Of a stretch of 34,446 bases of DNA, positions 7,657 through 17,601 are shown piece by piece; position 1 is the stretch's first letter, and each line of letters begins with the position of its first letter. A program made the translations under genes and the position numbers. The notes under the pieces are model-generated. The model saw nothing but the letters and a program-made list of their open reading frames with translations, was not told the DNA's origin and made no database searches. The stretch comes from Candidatus Thioglobus sp. (GTDB lineage Bacteria; Pseudomonadota; Gammaproteobacteria; PS1; Pseudothioglobaceae): assembly GCA_029936515.1 (NCBI GenBank), contig JAPYSK010000011.1, positions 1 through 34,446 of the forward strand. The letters run 5' to 3'.

Positions 7657-8001
7657 ATGGGAAAACTTACTACACATATATTAGACACTACTTTGGGCTC
7701 TCCAGCTCAAAATGTAAAGATAAACTTGTACAAAAGAGAAGGCTATAATTCAGTACTAATTAACTCAGCCCAAACTAACTCAGATGGACGATGTGACGAG
7801 CCATTATTGTCTGGGATGGATTTCCATGAAGGTTGCTTTGAACTTGAGTTTGCAGTTGGTGATTACTTTGAATCTAAAAAAATTAATTGTCCCTTCTTGA
7901 AAGACGTGGTTATTCGTTTCTATATTAGCGATGGGAGTGAAAATTACCATGTACCCCTTTTAATATCACCTTATAGCTATTCGACGTATAGGGGTAGTTA
8001 G
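7657..8001 (+). CDS. hiuH: 5-hydroxyisourate hydrolase (transthyretin-like)
   Basis: Hydrolyses 5-hydroxyisourate, the PuuD product, to OHCU, the UraD substrate. At 114 residues it is the normal length and has the diagnostic residues: LTTHILDT at the N-terminus with H7, R45, H98 and the C-terminal tetrapeptide YRGS (111-114) that separates HIU hydrolases from transthyretin. AAGGAAAG precedes the ATG. There is no signal peptide, so it acts in the cytoplasm. The stop codon overlaps the GTG start of xdhA by one base. Confidence 0.95.
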   Translation: MGKLTTHILDTTLGSPAQNVKINLYKREGYNSVLINSAQTNSDGRCDEPLLSGMDFHEGCFELEFAVGDYFESKKINCPFLKDVVIRFYISDGSENYHVPLLISPYSYSTYRGS

Positions 8002-9485
8002 TGCATTTTTTATTGAATCAAAACTCAACTCCAACTACCCTAGGTGAAATAAACCCAAATATGACTGTGCTTGAATGGTTAAGGGCCAGCCAGCTTGTCG
8101 GAACTAAAGAGGGTTGCGCTTCTGGTGATTGCGGTGCTTGTACTGCAGTTGTTGGGGAGCTGACTATAAAAGATAACATCAAGGTGGTTGAGTATAAAAG
8201 TATTAATACTTGTATTGCTCTGGCATTTAGCTTGATTGGTAAACATTTAATTACTGTTGAAGGCCTAAAAGAGGGCGAGGTGTTACATCCAGTTCAAAAA
8301 GCAATGGTTATCGAAAATGGCTCTCAGTGCGGTTTCTGTACTCCAGGGTTTGTAATGTCAATGTTTGCTATGTACCACAATGAAGATACAGTCAGCCTTC
8401 CTAAAATTAATGAAGCATTGTCTGGAAACTTATGTAGATGCACAGGATATAAACCAATAATTGCTGCTGCATTTTCGGTATTTAATGAAGAAAATGAAAA
8501 GCCACTAGACTACTATCAAAAAAATCAAGAAAAAATTATAAAATCGCTAATATCTATAAATGACAATGAAAATATCAGTCTAATATTTAAAGGCGATAAA
8601 AACAATCTAAGTTATGACGCCCCATCTAACGCCGATGAGTTAGCTAATATTTTGATTAATAACGATTCTGCAAAAATAGTTGCAGCTGGCACTGATTTAA
8701 ACCTTGAGATTACCCAATCTTTAAAAGAGTTTTCTCATATTGTTAGTGTTAACGGTGTTAAGGAATTACAGGTAATTAATGACGGAGAATTTGAACTAGA
8801 AATTGGTTCCGCTGTTAGCTATCAGAAGGCAACCTCTAGTCTAGTTAAGTACTGGCCAGACCTAGAGGCTTATTTGCATCGCTTTGCTTCATTACCGATA
8901 AAAAATTGGGCCACTATTGGTGGTAACATTGCAAACGCCTCACCTATAGGCGACATGCCTCCAGTATTGATTGCCTTGGAGGCAAAATTAAAGCTTCGAA
9001 AAGAATCAAAAGTTCGCATTATTGCGTTGGAAGATTTTTTTGTAACCTACAAAAAAACGGTTCTAGAAAAGGGTGAGTTTATTGAAAGCATCATAATTCC
9101 TAAGCCCGACAAAAATGAACATTTAATAGCTCACAAAATATCAAAAAGATTTGAAGATGATATTTCAGGGGTCTGTATGGCTATAAATGTTAGATTAAAT
9201 GATGACCTTCCTAGCTCAGTGAAAATTGCACTTGGAGGGATGTCAGGTATCCCGCAAAGAGCATTGGGTTTAGAGAAAGTAACATTGGATAACTGGAATG
9301 ATGAAAACATAGCTCAATTAGCATATGGAGCCATTAAAAATGAATTCTCACCTTTTGATGATGTTAGAGCTTCCTCTGAATATCGATTAAAAGTTAGCGC
9401 AAACTTAGTAAAAAAATCTATATTAATCTTGAAAGGTGCTGCAGTTGAAAATCTTGCAGAAATTAATCAATCTAATTATTTGTAG
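8001..9485 (+). CDS. xdhA: Xanthine dehydrogenase small subunit, [2Fe-2S] and FAD domains
   Basis: Electron-transfer subunit of xanthine dehydrogenase (hypoxanthine to xanthine to urate). It starts with GTG, preceded by AGGGG. Two [2Fe-2S] domains are complete: C39, C44, C47 and C71 for the plant-ferredoxin-type cluster, and C110, C113, C145 and C147 for the second. An FAD-binding domain of the CO dehydrogenase type follows (AAGTDLNL near 229 and IGGNIANASPIGDMPP near 312). The fused arrangement and 494-residue length match bacterial XdhA. The xdhB coding region follows after a short gap and xdhC after that, so all subunits and the maturation factor are in one transcript. Confidence 0.94.
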   Translation: MHFLLNQNSTPTTLGEINPNMTVLEWLRASQLVGTKEGCASGDCGACTAVVGELTIKDNIKVVEYKSINTCIALAFSLIGKHLITVEGLKEGEVLHPVQKAMVIENGSQCGFCTPGFVMSMFAMYHNEDTVSLPKINEALSGNLCRCTGYKPIIAAAFSVFNEENEKPLDYYQKNQEKIIKSLISINDNENISLIFKGDKNNLSYDAPSNADELANILINNDSAKIVAAGTDLNLEITQSLKEFSHIVSVNGVKELQVINDGEFELEIGSAVSYQKATSSLVKYWPDLEAYLHRFASLPIKNWATIGGNIANASPIGDMPPVLIALEAKLKLRKESKVRIIALEDFFVTYKKTVLEKGEFIESIIIPKPDKNEHLIAHKISKRFEDDISGVCMAINVRLNDDLPSSVKIALGGMSGIPQRALGLEKVTLDNWNDENIAQLAYGAIKNEFSPFDDVRASSEYRLKVSANLVKKSILILKGAAVENLAEINQSNYL

Positions 9486-9522
9486 TGAGGAATAGAGAAT
9501 TATCATTAAAAACAGCAACAAT

Positions 9523-11820
9523 TTGAAGCAATCCAAAGACCCAATAATAGGCCGCTCTATTGCCCATGATAGTGCCCATATGCACGTCCAAGGAAGTGCA
9601 GCCTATATTGATGATATGAGTGTACCAGAAGGAACCCTTCACGTCGCATTTGCTTTGAGTAATGTCGCTCATGGAAAGATAAATGGTATCGATATAAAAA
9701 TCGCTAAAAAGGCTCAAGGTGTCCATAGTGTTTTGCTTGCGAAAGATATTAAACATTTAAATATTGGTCCATTAATTCATGACGAACCTATTTTAGCTAA
9801 AGATGAAGTTGTCTTTTATGGTCAGGCGATCGCAGCAGTTCTCGCAGATAGCCATGAAAATGCTCGAAAAGCAGCTGCATTAATTGAGTTTCAAATAACT
9901 GAACTTGATTCAATAGTTACTGTTGAACAAGCCATGGCTAAAAAAAGCTTTCTTGGTGAGCCTTTGGTGGTTAATACAGGTGATGCCGATAAAGCTATAA
10001 ATAAAGCTAAAAATAAACTAAATGGACGTATTACTATTGGTGGCCAGGAGCACTATTACCTAGAAGGTCAGGTTGCTTTAGCTATGCCAACTGAAGATAA
10101 CGAAATGATTGTTCATTCATCTACTCAAAACCCAACCGAAGTTCAACATCTAGTTGCGCATGTATTAGGTACCTCTCATAATGCAATTGAGGTTGTAACA
10201 AGAAGAATGGGTGGCGGCTTTGGTGGAAAAGAAACTGACTCCTCTCAATTAGCATGTGTTTGTGCTTTATTTGCTCAGCTATGCAGTCTTCCCGTTAAAG
10301 CCAGATTGTCTCGAAGGGATGACATCCTTATGACTGGGAAGCGACATGATTTTGTAGCTGACTACGAAGTGGGCTACAGTGACGACGGCAAAATCCAAGG
10401 AATTAAAATTGACCTCGCTGCAAGATGCGGCTACTCGCTTGATTTATCAAAGGCTATAGTTTCTCGCGCTCTATTTCATGCCGATAATGCATACTACATA
10501 CCTAATGCTACTTTCCGCGGTTTTTTATGCAAAACAAACACAGCTTCAAATACCGCATTTCGTGGTTTTGGTGGTCCACAGGGGATGCTCGCTATTGAAA
10601 ATATTATTGAAGAAATTGCCAGCAATCTTGGGGTAGATGCATTAACGATTAGAAAGATAAACTTTTATCAAAAAAATACAAACAACGTAACCCCTTATGA
10701 CCAAGTTGTCGAGGACAATATTATCAATGAGCTCACTAGCGAGCTTGTTGAGGATAGTAATTATTTAACTCGTCGTGAAAAAGTTGCAAAATTTAATAAA
10801 CAAAATAAATATTTAAAAAAAGGCCTAGCACTGTCCCCAGTGAAATTCGGTATTTCTTTTACAACCCCACTCTTAAATCAGGCAGGCGCACTAGTTAATG
10901 TTTATAAAGATGGAAGTATCTATATAAATCATGGTGGCACAGAGATGGGACAAGGATTATTTATTAAGGTAGCACAAGTTGTAGCTAATGAGTTTGGTGT
11001 AGAAATAGAACGAGTAAAGGTTTCTGCAACTAGCACAGCTAAAGTTCCAAATACTTCGCCAACTGCCGCGTCATCAGGTTCTGATTTGAATGGAATGGCG
11101 GCAAGAGAGGCTTGCTTAAGAATCAAACAAAATATGAGCGAATTTGCTCTTGAACATTTTGATTTAAGTATTGGTGAAATTAAATTTCAAGACTCTTGTG
11201 TTTTATTAGGCAAAAAGAAAATAACATTTGATGACTTCGTATCACTTTCGTATTTGAACCGAGTTGAACTTTTTAGTAATGGTTTCTATAAGACTCCTAA
11301 GATTTATTTTGATGCAAGTAAACAAAAAGGCCGACCTTTTTATTATTACTCCTATGGCGCTTGTGTTAGTGAGGTTTTAGTCGATTGCCTTACCGGCGAA
11401 TACAAGCTACTCGCTGTTGATATTTTGCATGATGTTGGGGCTTCTCTTAATCCGGCAATTGATATGGGTCAGATAGTTGGAGGATACATACAGGGGATGG
11501 GTTGGCTTTGCTCTGAAGAGCTTAAATGGAACGACTCTGGAGTCTTACTAACAACTGGAGCATCGACCTATAAGATACCTGCAATTGGTGATACACCTGA
11601 GCACTTTAAAGTCAAAATTAAGCCAAATATTTCAAATCATGAAAACACGATACATAAATCAAAAGCGGTTGGTGAGCCACCACTTATGCTAGCAATCTCA
11701 ACCTGGCTTGCCATAAAAAATGCTATCTACAATGCAGACAATAGTAATAAAACTGGTCTAAATGCGCCAGCTAGTTTTGAGCAAGTGTTCTTTAATCTTA
11801 ACAATAACTTAGACCAATAA
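9523..11820 (+). CDS. xdhB: Xanthine dehydrogenase large subunit, molybdopterin-binding
   Basis: Catalytic molybdenum cofactor subunit that hydroxylates hypoxanthine and xanthine. Counting from a TTG at 9523, it is 765 residues with GGGFGGKE at 230-237, NTAFRGFGGPQGM, GGTEMGQGL and the catalytic glutamate E718 in AVGEPPLMLA. No ATG or GTG fits the N-terminus: the frame is open back to a stop at 9493-9495, and the only good ribosome binding site (TGAGGA, 9486-9491) is 7 bases before an ATT at 9499. Translation may therefore begin at an AUU (9499) and add eight residues, or at the TTG, which has no ribosome binding site. The conserved domain begins at GRSIAHDSAH either way, so the protein looks functional. 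Confidence 0.92.
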   Translation: MKQSKDPIIGRSIAHDSAHMHVQGSAAYIDDMSVPEGTLHVAFALSNVAHGKINGIDIKIAKKAQGVHSVLLAKDIKHLNIGPLIHDEPILAKDEVVFYGQAIAAVLADSHENARKAAALIEFQITELDSIVTVEQAMAKKSFLGEPLVVNTGDADKAINKAKNKLNGRITIGGQEHYYLEGQVALAMPTEDNEMIVHSSTQNPTEVQHLVAHVLGTSHNAIEVVTRRMGGGFGGKETDSSQLACVCALFAQLCSLPVKARLSRRDDILMTGKRHDFVADYEVGYSDDGKIQGIKIDLAARCGYSLDLSKAIVSRALFHADNAYYIPNATFRGFLCKTNTASNTAFRGFGGPQGMLAIENIIEEIASNLGVDALTIRKINFYQKNTNNVTPYDQVVEDNIINELTSELVEDSNYLTRREKVAKFNKQNKYLKKGLALSPVKFGISFTTPLLNQAGALVNVYKDGSIYINHGGTEMGQGLFIKVAQVVANEFGVEIERVKVSATSTAKVPNTSPTAASSGSDLNGMAAREACLRIKQNMSEFALEHFDLSIGEIKFQDSCVLLGKKKITFDDFVSLSYLNRVELFSNGFYKTPKIYFDASKQKGRPFYYYSYGACVSEVLVDCLTGEYKLLAVDILHDVGASLNPAIDMGQIVGGYIQGMGWLCSEELKWNDSGVLLTTGASTYKIPAIGDTPEHFKVKIKPNISNHENTIHKSKAVGEPPLMLAISTWLAIKNAIYNADNSNKTGLNAPASFEQVFFNLNNNLDQ

Positions 11821-11823
11821 ATT

Positions 11824-12918
11824 ATGAATAGCTGGTTAAAGCCTGTAAGAAATGCTATAGCCTTAAATAACGCTTTCGTTTTGCTAACTGTGATTGAAAC
11901 TAAGGGTTCAACCCCCTGTAGCCGTGGCGATAAGATTGTTTTTGCTGGAGGGAGGTCAATTTTTGGGAGTATTGGCGGAGGTAACTTAGAATTTAAGGCT
12001 TTGGATTTTGCAGAGAACTTATTGAGCGTTAATGTCAATACAATTCATTTGGAAAAGTACCCATTAGGCGCAACACTTGGCCAGTGCTGTGGCGGTTACG
12101 TAAAAGTACTGTTTGAAAGTTTTGTTGAGGCTGATTCAAACTCTAAGAATTTGTTTTCTTGGGTTGATACTACTGCAAGCTTAATAGAAAAGAATCAAGA
12201 TTTTGTCATTGCTACATTGATTAATAAGCATTCTGAAAAGGAGCATAACTACCAAAAGTTTGTTTATTCAAATGATAACAATGTAACGTTTTCAAGTGAA
12301 AGTAAATTGCCTAAAGAAATCCATGACAGTGTCACTGATTTAATGTCATCTTCTGAGAGTCCATCTGTAATTCAATTTAACGATGAATCTGGATTAGTAA
12401 CTGAAGTTTGTCTTGAGAAGGTTGTTTGCAGTGAAATTCAGGACGTGGCAGTTTTTGGTGCAGGCCACATATCAAGAGCACTAATGTCAATAATAACAAA
12501 GCTACCTGTTAATATTTATTGGATTGACGATCGGCCTCTTCAGTTTGAGCAGTATCAGGGTGACACTTCTCAAATAAATATTATATGTGATGACTTCTCT
12601 GGAGGTCTGATAGACTTGCCAGATGATGCCTATTGTTTAGTAATTACCTATAGTCATCAAATAGATTTTGAAATATGTGAAAAGATTATTTCTAAAAATA
12701 AGTTTAGCTATTTGGGGATGATTGGATCAGCAATTAAAGGTAAAAAGTTTAGGGATAGATTTCTACAAAAAGGCTACCCAGAAAAGACAGTTGATAAATT
12801 TACATGCCCCATAGGCGAAAAACAAAAATTCTTAAAATCGCCCACTGCAATTGCTGTTACTATTGCAATGGATTTGATAAATTTTCTTGAACAAAAAAAG
12901 CAAATTGCAACTCTATGA
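11824..12918 (+). CDS. xdhC: XdhC, molybdenum cofactor sulfuration/insertion chaperone for xanthine dehydrogenase
   Basis: Binds and protects the molybdenum cofactor, promotes its sulfuration, and loads it into XdhB. The 364-residue protein has the N-terminal XdhC/CoxI domain (VIETKGSTPCSRGDKIVF, GSIGGGNLE and LGQCCGGYVKV with the conserved cysteines) and a C-terminal Rossmann domain (VAVFGAGHISRAL, then LGMIGSAIKGKKF). It starts three bases after xdhB and overlaps the next gene by ATGA. Cofactor synthesis genes are not in the window. Confidence 0.92.
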   Translation: MNSWLKPVRNAIALNNAFVLLTVIETKGSTPCSRGDKIVFAGGRSIFGSIGGGNLEFKALDFAENLLSVNVNTIHLEKYPLGATLGQCCGGYVKVLFESFVEADSNSKNLFSWVDTTASLIEKNQDFVIATLINKHSEKEHNYQKFVYSNDNNVTFSSESKLPKEIHDSVTDLMSSSESPSVIQFNDESGLVTEVCLEKVVCSEIQDVAVFGAGHISRALMSIITKLPVNIYWIDDRPLQFEQYQGDTSQINIICDDFSGGLIDLPDDAYCLVITYSHQIDFEICEKIISKNKFSYLGMIGSAIKGKKFRDRFLQKGYPEKTVDKFTCPIGEKQKFLKSPTAIAVTIAMDLINFLEQKKQIATL

Positions 12919-14411
12919 ACTATCAACTCCAAATTAATAATATTACTAAGTCATATGGCGATTTAAAGGCTAATGATGATGTATCTCTCAACATAAAGCC
13001 TTCAAGTATTCATGCACTATTGGGAGAGAATGGAGCTGGAAAGTCGACCTTAGTTAAAGTTATCTATGGTTCTTTGTTGCCTGATAGAGGTGAGATGAAA
13101 TGGTTAGGTAAATCTTACAGTCCAAAAAATCCTTTTGATGCTAGAGAACAAGGTATTGCCATGGTATTTCAGCACTTTTCATTATTTGAGTCATTAACGG
13201 TTGAAGAGAATATTGTTCTTGGTCTTGATGGCGTAAGATTGGATGAAAACTTTACCGAGAAAATTATCAAATACTCAAAGCAATATGGGCTTGATATTAA
13301 TCCACACCAGGTGGTGGGTGATTTGTCAGTTGGAGCAAGACAAAGGGTCGAAATTATTCGATGTTTGATGCAAAACCCGAAGCTACTCATAATGGATGAA
13401 CCTACTTCAGTATTAACTCCTCAGGAGGTTTCTGATTTATTTATTACGCTTCGAAAGCTGGCAGATGATGGTTGTTCAATTTTATATATTTCTCATAAAT
13501 TAGAGGAAGTACGTCAAATATGTAGCGAGGCAACTATCTTGAGGGGTGGAAAGTTAGTAGAAAATTGTATACCCCAAGAACATACTCAGCAAGAGCTTGC
13601 AGAAATGATGATTGGTAAAAAATTAATTCAATTAGCAAGAAGTAATATTAACTCTGGTGAAGATATCTTTTCAATAAATAATTTAAGTCGAAAGAGTGAT
13701 GACATGTTTGGAGTTGACCTAAAGAGCATATCTCTATCTGTTATGAAGGGCAGTATTGTCGGAATAGCAGGGGTTGCGGGTAATGGCCAAGATGAATTAA
13801 TGGAGCTTCTTATTGGTGAGATAACCTCACCACCAGGCACTTTAAGTTTTAAAGGTAATGATATTGGAAACCTTAACTCTCACCAAAGAAGGGAGTTGTC
13901 AATGTTCTTCATACCCGAAGAGAGGCTTGGTCATGGCGCAGTACCTGATATGGGATTGAATGAAAATATGCTACTTAGTAGACCTCAGAAAAGTGAAATG
14001 ACAAGTTATGGAGTCATTGATTGGCAGAATGTTGAGACACTTACACAAAAAGTTATTAGTGATTTCGATGTGCAAACTTTTTCTACTAAGATGTTAGCCA
14101 AATCGCTTTCTGGTGGAAATTTACAAAAATTTATGGTTGGTAGGGAGCTTATTCAAAATCCAGAGTTATTAATTGTTGCTCAGCCAACTTGGGGCGTTGA
14201 TGCAGGGTCTGCAAATAATATCCATCAAGCTTTAATTGCTCTGGCTGACCAAGGTTCAGCTATATTAATTATCTCTCAAGATTTGGATGAAATATTAAGT
14301 TTATGTGAACAGATTCATGTTCTCTCAGAGGGTTCTCTTTCTACTGCAGTTGATATGACAAACAAGGGTTTAGAAAAAATTTCTCAGTTAATGGTAGGGA
14401 GTGAAGACTGA
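12915..14411 (+). CDS. BMP-type nucleoside/purine ABC importer, ATP-binding protein with two ATPase domains
   Basis: Energises the purine importer at the inner membrane. The 498-residue RbsA-like protein has two nucleotide-binding domains. The first has Walker A GENGAGKST (37-45), signature LSVGARQRVEI and Walker B LLIMDEPTSVLTPQE. The second has the degenerate P-loop GVAGNGQDEL, signature SLSGGNLQKF, and LLIVAQPTWGVDAGS with Q in place of the catalytic Glu; both deviations are usual for the BMP importer group (YufO/NupO-like). It overlaps xdhC by four bases and is followed directly by both permeases. Transport of purine nucleosides or bases is inferred from its operon partners. Confidence 0.92.
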   Translation: MNYQLQINNITKSYGDLKANDDVSLNIKPSSIHALLGENGAGKSTLVKVIYGSLLPDRGEMKWLGKSYSPKNPFDAREQGIAMVFQHFSLFESLTVEENIVLGLDGVRLDENFTEKIIKYSKQYGLDINPHQVVGDLSVGARQRVEIIRCLMQNPKLLIMDEPTSVLTPQEVSDLFITLRKLADDGCSILYISHKLEEVRQICSEATILRGGKLVENCIPQEHTQQELAEMMIGKKLIQLARSNINSGEDIFSINNLSRKSDDMFGVDLKSISLSVMKGSIVGIAGVAGNGQDELMELLIGEITSPPGTLSFKGNDIGNLNSHQRRELSMFFIPEERLGHGAVPDMGLNENMLLSRPQKSEMTSYGVIDWQNVETLTQKVISDFDVQTFSTKMLAKSLSGGNLQKFMVGRELIQNPELLIVAQPTWGVDAGSANNIHQALIALADQGSAILIISQDLDEILSLCEQIHVLSEGSLSTAVDMTNKGLEKISQLMVGSED

Positions 14412-15478
14412 TGATTAGACTTATACCTCGAGTTGAGAACTCCACTGCAATGATTCTATTGTCACCTTTATTGGCGCTTACTTTGACTGCTATATCTGCC
14501 TACTTGATTTTTGTATCAATATTGGTCGATATTGAGGTATCAAGTGTCTTCTATACTCTATTTGTAGAGCCTTTAACTGATTCATATTATTTATCAGAAT
14601 TATTAGTCAAGGCTGCACCTTTAATGATTATAGCGCTTGGACTTTCGATTGGCTTTAGGGCCGGTGTTTGGAATATTGGTGCAGAAGGTCAATACGTTAT
14701 TGGAGGAATAGCTGGTAGTGCTGTAGGACTCTATTTTTATGATGTTGAGGGTTTTTGGATAATACCATTAATGGCCCTAGCGGGAATTTTAGGTGGTATG
14801 TTTTATGCAGGTATTGCAGCATTTCTTAAAACAAGGTACCAAGTTAATGAAATCTTAGTAACGTTGATGCTTACCTATGTTGCTGTCTTATTCTTAAGTG
14901 CAATGCTCCAAGGGCCACTAAGAAACCCTTCTGGTTTTAATTTCCCAGAAAGTCGACTATTTCATGACAGTGCACTTCTACCTATTATTTGGGAAGGAAC
15001 TCGATTACATATTGGTTTAGTTGTAGCTATTATTCTCTCACTTATTGCTTGGTTTGGAATCAAAAAGCATATATTCGGTATGCAAATTAAAATATCAGGA
15101 AGTGCGCCACGAGCGGCTAAATTTGCTGGATTTAATGACAATAAAACTGTTTGGTACTCACTACTTATTTCAGGGGGTCTTGCGGGGCTTGCTGGATTGT
15201 TTGAGGCTGCAGGACCTGCAGGGCAACTAACTCCTGGATTACCTCAATTTTATGGCTTTACTGCAATCATTGTTGCTTTCTTGGCTAGACTTCACCCAAT
15301 TGGAGTGTTGTTTTCATCGTTATTGATTGCTCTTAGTTATGTTGGTGGAGAAAATGTACAAATTGATTACGATTTACCAAAGTCAATTACTCAAATTTTT
15401 CAAGGCATGTTACTGTTTTATTTTCTTGCATGCGACATTTTAATTAAATATAAAGTTGTACTTTTTAAAACTATTTGA
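14411..15478 (+). CDS. BMP-type ABC importer permease 1
   Basis: Inner-membrane permease of the BMP/branched-chain-permease fold (YufP/NupP-like), 355 residues with about eight to ten hydrophobic segments. The conserved core is visible: APLMIIALGLSIGFRAGVWNIGAEGQYVIGG, then YQVNEILVTLMLTYVA, and SGSAPRAAKFAGF in the cytoplasmic loop that contacts the ATPase. It begins at the last base of the ATPase stop codon (TGATG) and runs into the start region of permease 2, so the importer genes are tightly coupled. Together with permease 2 it forms the channel for the ligand delivered by the BMP binding protein. Confidence 0.9.
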   Translation: MIRLIPRVENSTAMILLSPLLALTLTAISAYLIFVSILVDIEVSSVFYTLFVEPLTDSYYLSELLVKAAPLMIIALGLSIGFRAGVWNIGAEGQYVIGGIAGSAVGLYFYDVEGFWIIPLMALAGILGGMFYAGIAAFLKTRYQVNEILVTLMLTYVAVLFLSAMLQGPLRNPSGFNFPESRLFHDSALLPIIWEGTRLHIGLVVAIILSLIAWFGIKKHIFGMQIKISGSAPRAAKFAGFNDNKTVWYSLLISGGLAGLAGLFEAAGPAGQLTPGLPQFYGFTAIIVAFLARLHPIGVLFSSLLIALSYVGGENVQIDYDLPKSITQIFQGMLLFYFLACDILIKYKVVLFKTI

Positions 15479-15486
15479 TAAACGCT

Positions 15487-16416
15487 ATGAATGAAGGTCT
15501 ATTAATTGACATTATTATTGGAATCAGTATCGCCTCTGTGCCACTTATATTTGCTGCAATAGGTGAACTTTTAGTGGAAAGATCTGGTGTTTTAAATCTT
15601 GGTGTTGAAGGGATGATGATTGTGGGAGCTCTACTGGGGTTTGTTGTTCAATTTCATACAGGAAACCCTTTTTTAGCAGTTTTAGCGGCTCTACTCGGAG
15701 GTATGGCAATTGCCTCTATTTTTGCTTTTTTAACTCAATTTTTGCTGACAAATCAGGTTGCAACTGGTCTCGCATTAACCCTTTTTGGTTTAGGTTTTTC
15801 AGCTTTTGTAGGAAGAGGTTATACAGAAGAGACGATTCAACTCATCACGTCAGTTCATATTCCAATTCTTTCTGACATTCCTTATGTTGGCCCTTTGCTT
15901 TTTTCATACAACCCACTTGTCTATTTAGCATTTTTTATGGTCTACTTGGTTTGGTGGTTTTTATTCAAGACCAAGCAAGGTCTTGTTTTGCGAGCCATAG
16001 GCGATAACCATGACGCTGCCCATGCAATTGGTCATAAAGTTATACGGTATCGCGTAATGGCAATTTTGTTTGGTGGCGCAATGGCTGGAATTGGCGGTGC
16101 ATTTTTGTCGCTTGTTCAGGTTCCAATATGGGGAGAAGACATGACCGCTGGAAGAGGATGGATTGCATTGGGGCTTGTTGTATTTTCCTCATGGCAGCCT
16201 TTTAGGATTATCTTTGGCGCTATTCTATTCGGAGGAATAACCATTCTTCAACTCCATGCTCAGGGCTTTGATATCAGGATAAGTGCGCAATATTTATCCA
16301 TGCTGCCATATTTAGCTACAATCATAATTCTGGTTAGTTTGAGAATGAGATTAAAAAACAAAACAAATCGCACAGTGCCTAATTGTTTGGGTAGAATATT
16401 TCATTCTACAACTTAA
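15487..16416 (+). CDS. BMP-type ABC importer permease 2
   Basis: Second permease of the same importer (YufQ/NupQ-like). Family hallmarks are GELLVERSGVLNLGVEGMMIVGAL near the N-terminus, the cytoplasmic loop AIGDNHDAAHAIGH, and a C-terminus ending VPNCLGRIFH, like the APxALGxxY ending of relatives. I prefer the ATG at 15487 (309 residues); a TTG at 15475 that overlaps the permease 1 stop by TTGA is possible and would add four residues. Neither has a clear ribosome binding site, so translation may depend on coupling to permease 1. A 73-base gap separates it from the binding protein gene. Confidence 0.9.
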   Translation: MNEGLLIDIIIGISIASVPLIFAAIGELLVERSGVLNLGVEGMMIVGALLGFVVQFHTGNPFLAVLAALLGGMAIASIFAFLTQFLLTNQVATGLALTLFGLGFSAFVGRGYTEETIQLITSVHIPILSDIPYVGPLLFSYNPLVYLAFFMVYLVWWFLFKTKQGLVLRAIGDNHDAAHAIGHKVIRYRVMAILFGGAMAGIGGAFLSLVQVPIWGEDMTAGRGWIALGLVVFSSWQPFRIIFGAILFGGITILQLHAQGFDIRISAQYLSMLPYLATIIILVSLRMRLKNKTNRTVPNCLGRIFHSTT

Positions 16417-16489
16417 TTGTTGATTAGAATTTTTTCAAAAGTAAGTAAAAAAAGTTAGAAAAATTGTTTAATAAATAAGGAGAAGAAGT

Positions 16490-17575
16490 ATGAGTAATAT
16501 AAGATTGAGGAGTATTTTAAAGCTTTCGCTTTTAAGTGCAGTCTTAGCGTTTACTAGTAATGTTTTTGCTGACCCTGTAAAAGCGGCTTTTGTCTACATT
16601 GGCCCAACAGGCGACCATGGTTGGACTTATGCACATGACCAAGGTGCAAAATATCTTAAAGCACAAATGGGAGATGACGTAGTTGTAACAACCGTAGAGA
16701 GTGTTGAAGAAAATTCAGACTCTGAGCGGGTTATTACGAGCCTTGCCCGAAAGAATGATATTATTTTTACAACATCATTCGGCTACATGAACCCGACACT
16801 TAAGGTTGCAAAGCGCTATCCTGATGTTAAGTTTGAACATGCAACAGGCTACATGTTGGAAGACAACGTTTCTGTTTATTCTGCAAGATTCTATGAAGGA
16901 AGGCATGTTATTGGTAAGATTGCAGGTCGTATGACAAAGACTAATGTAATTGGATATATTGCGTCTTTTCCAATTCCTGAAGTTATTCGCGGAATCAACG
17001 CTGCCTATCTAGCTGCTAAATCAGTTAATCCTGATATTCAAATAAAAATCATTTGGGTTTACACTTGGTATGATCCAGGTAAGGAAGCTGATGCTGCTAA
17101 TGCGCTAATTGCACAGGGTGCTGATATTATCATGCAACACACTGATTCAACTGCACCAATGACTGTTGCTGAAGAGACAGAGGGCGTCTATGCATTTGGC
17201 CAGGCTTCAGATATGGGAGCATGGGGTCCAACATCTCAGTTGACTTCAATCATTGATAATTGGGGTCCTTACTACTTATCTAGAGTTCAAGCAGTTAAGG
17301 ATGGTACTTGGGCATCATCTGACACGTTTGATGGAATTAGACAAGGAATGGTTAAATTTGCTCCTATGAGCAGTGCGATGCCTCTCGAAGTTAAACAAGA
17401 AGCTTCGAAAGCTATCATTGATGTGATGACTGGTGCTGTTCATCCGTTCACAGGTCCAATCAATAAACAAGACGGTAGCCCATGGTTAGCGGAAGGTGAA
17501 ACACCACCAGCCTACCCTGATCTACTGACAATGGATTTTTATGTAGAAGGAATTGACAGTAAGTATCCTAACTAA
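16490..17575 (+). CDS. BMP family purine-binding periplasmic protein of the operon-encoded importer
   Basis: The 361-residue substrate-binding protein of the ABC importer just upstream. A signal peptide ends at NVFA before D28. The mature protein has the BMP family pattern AAFVYIGPTGDHGWTYAHDQG, then FTTSFGYMNPTLKVAKRYP and YIASFPIPEVIRGINAAY, the subgroup often found with purine genes. A strong ribosome binding site (AAGGAG, six bases plus) precedes the ATG, consistent with the high expression binding proteins need. It is the last gene before the terminator at 17602. It differs clearly from the binding protein at 65-1096, so the two probably have different ligands or affinities. Confidence 0.92.
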   Translation: MSNIRLRSILKLSLLSAVLAFTSNVFADPVKAAFVYIGPTGDHGWTYAHDQGAKYLKAQMGDDVVVTTVESVEENSDSERVITSLARKNDIIFTTSFGYMNPTLKVAKRYPDVKFEHATGYMLEDNVSVYSARFYEGRHVIGKIAGRMTKTNVIGYIASFPIPEVIRGINAAYLAAKSVNPDIQIKIIWVYTWYDPGKEADAANALIAQGADIIMQHTDSTAPMTVAEETEGVYAFGQASDMGAWGPTSQLTSIIDNWGPYYLSRVQAVKDGTWASSDTFDGIRQGMVKFAPMSSAMPLEVKQEASKAIIDVMTGAVHPFTGPINKQDGSPWLAEGETPPAYPDLLTMDFYVEGIDSKYPN

Positions 17576-17601
17576 TAAAAATTCAGTTAAGTATTAATAC
17601 T

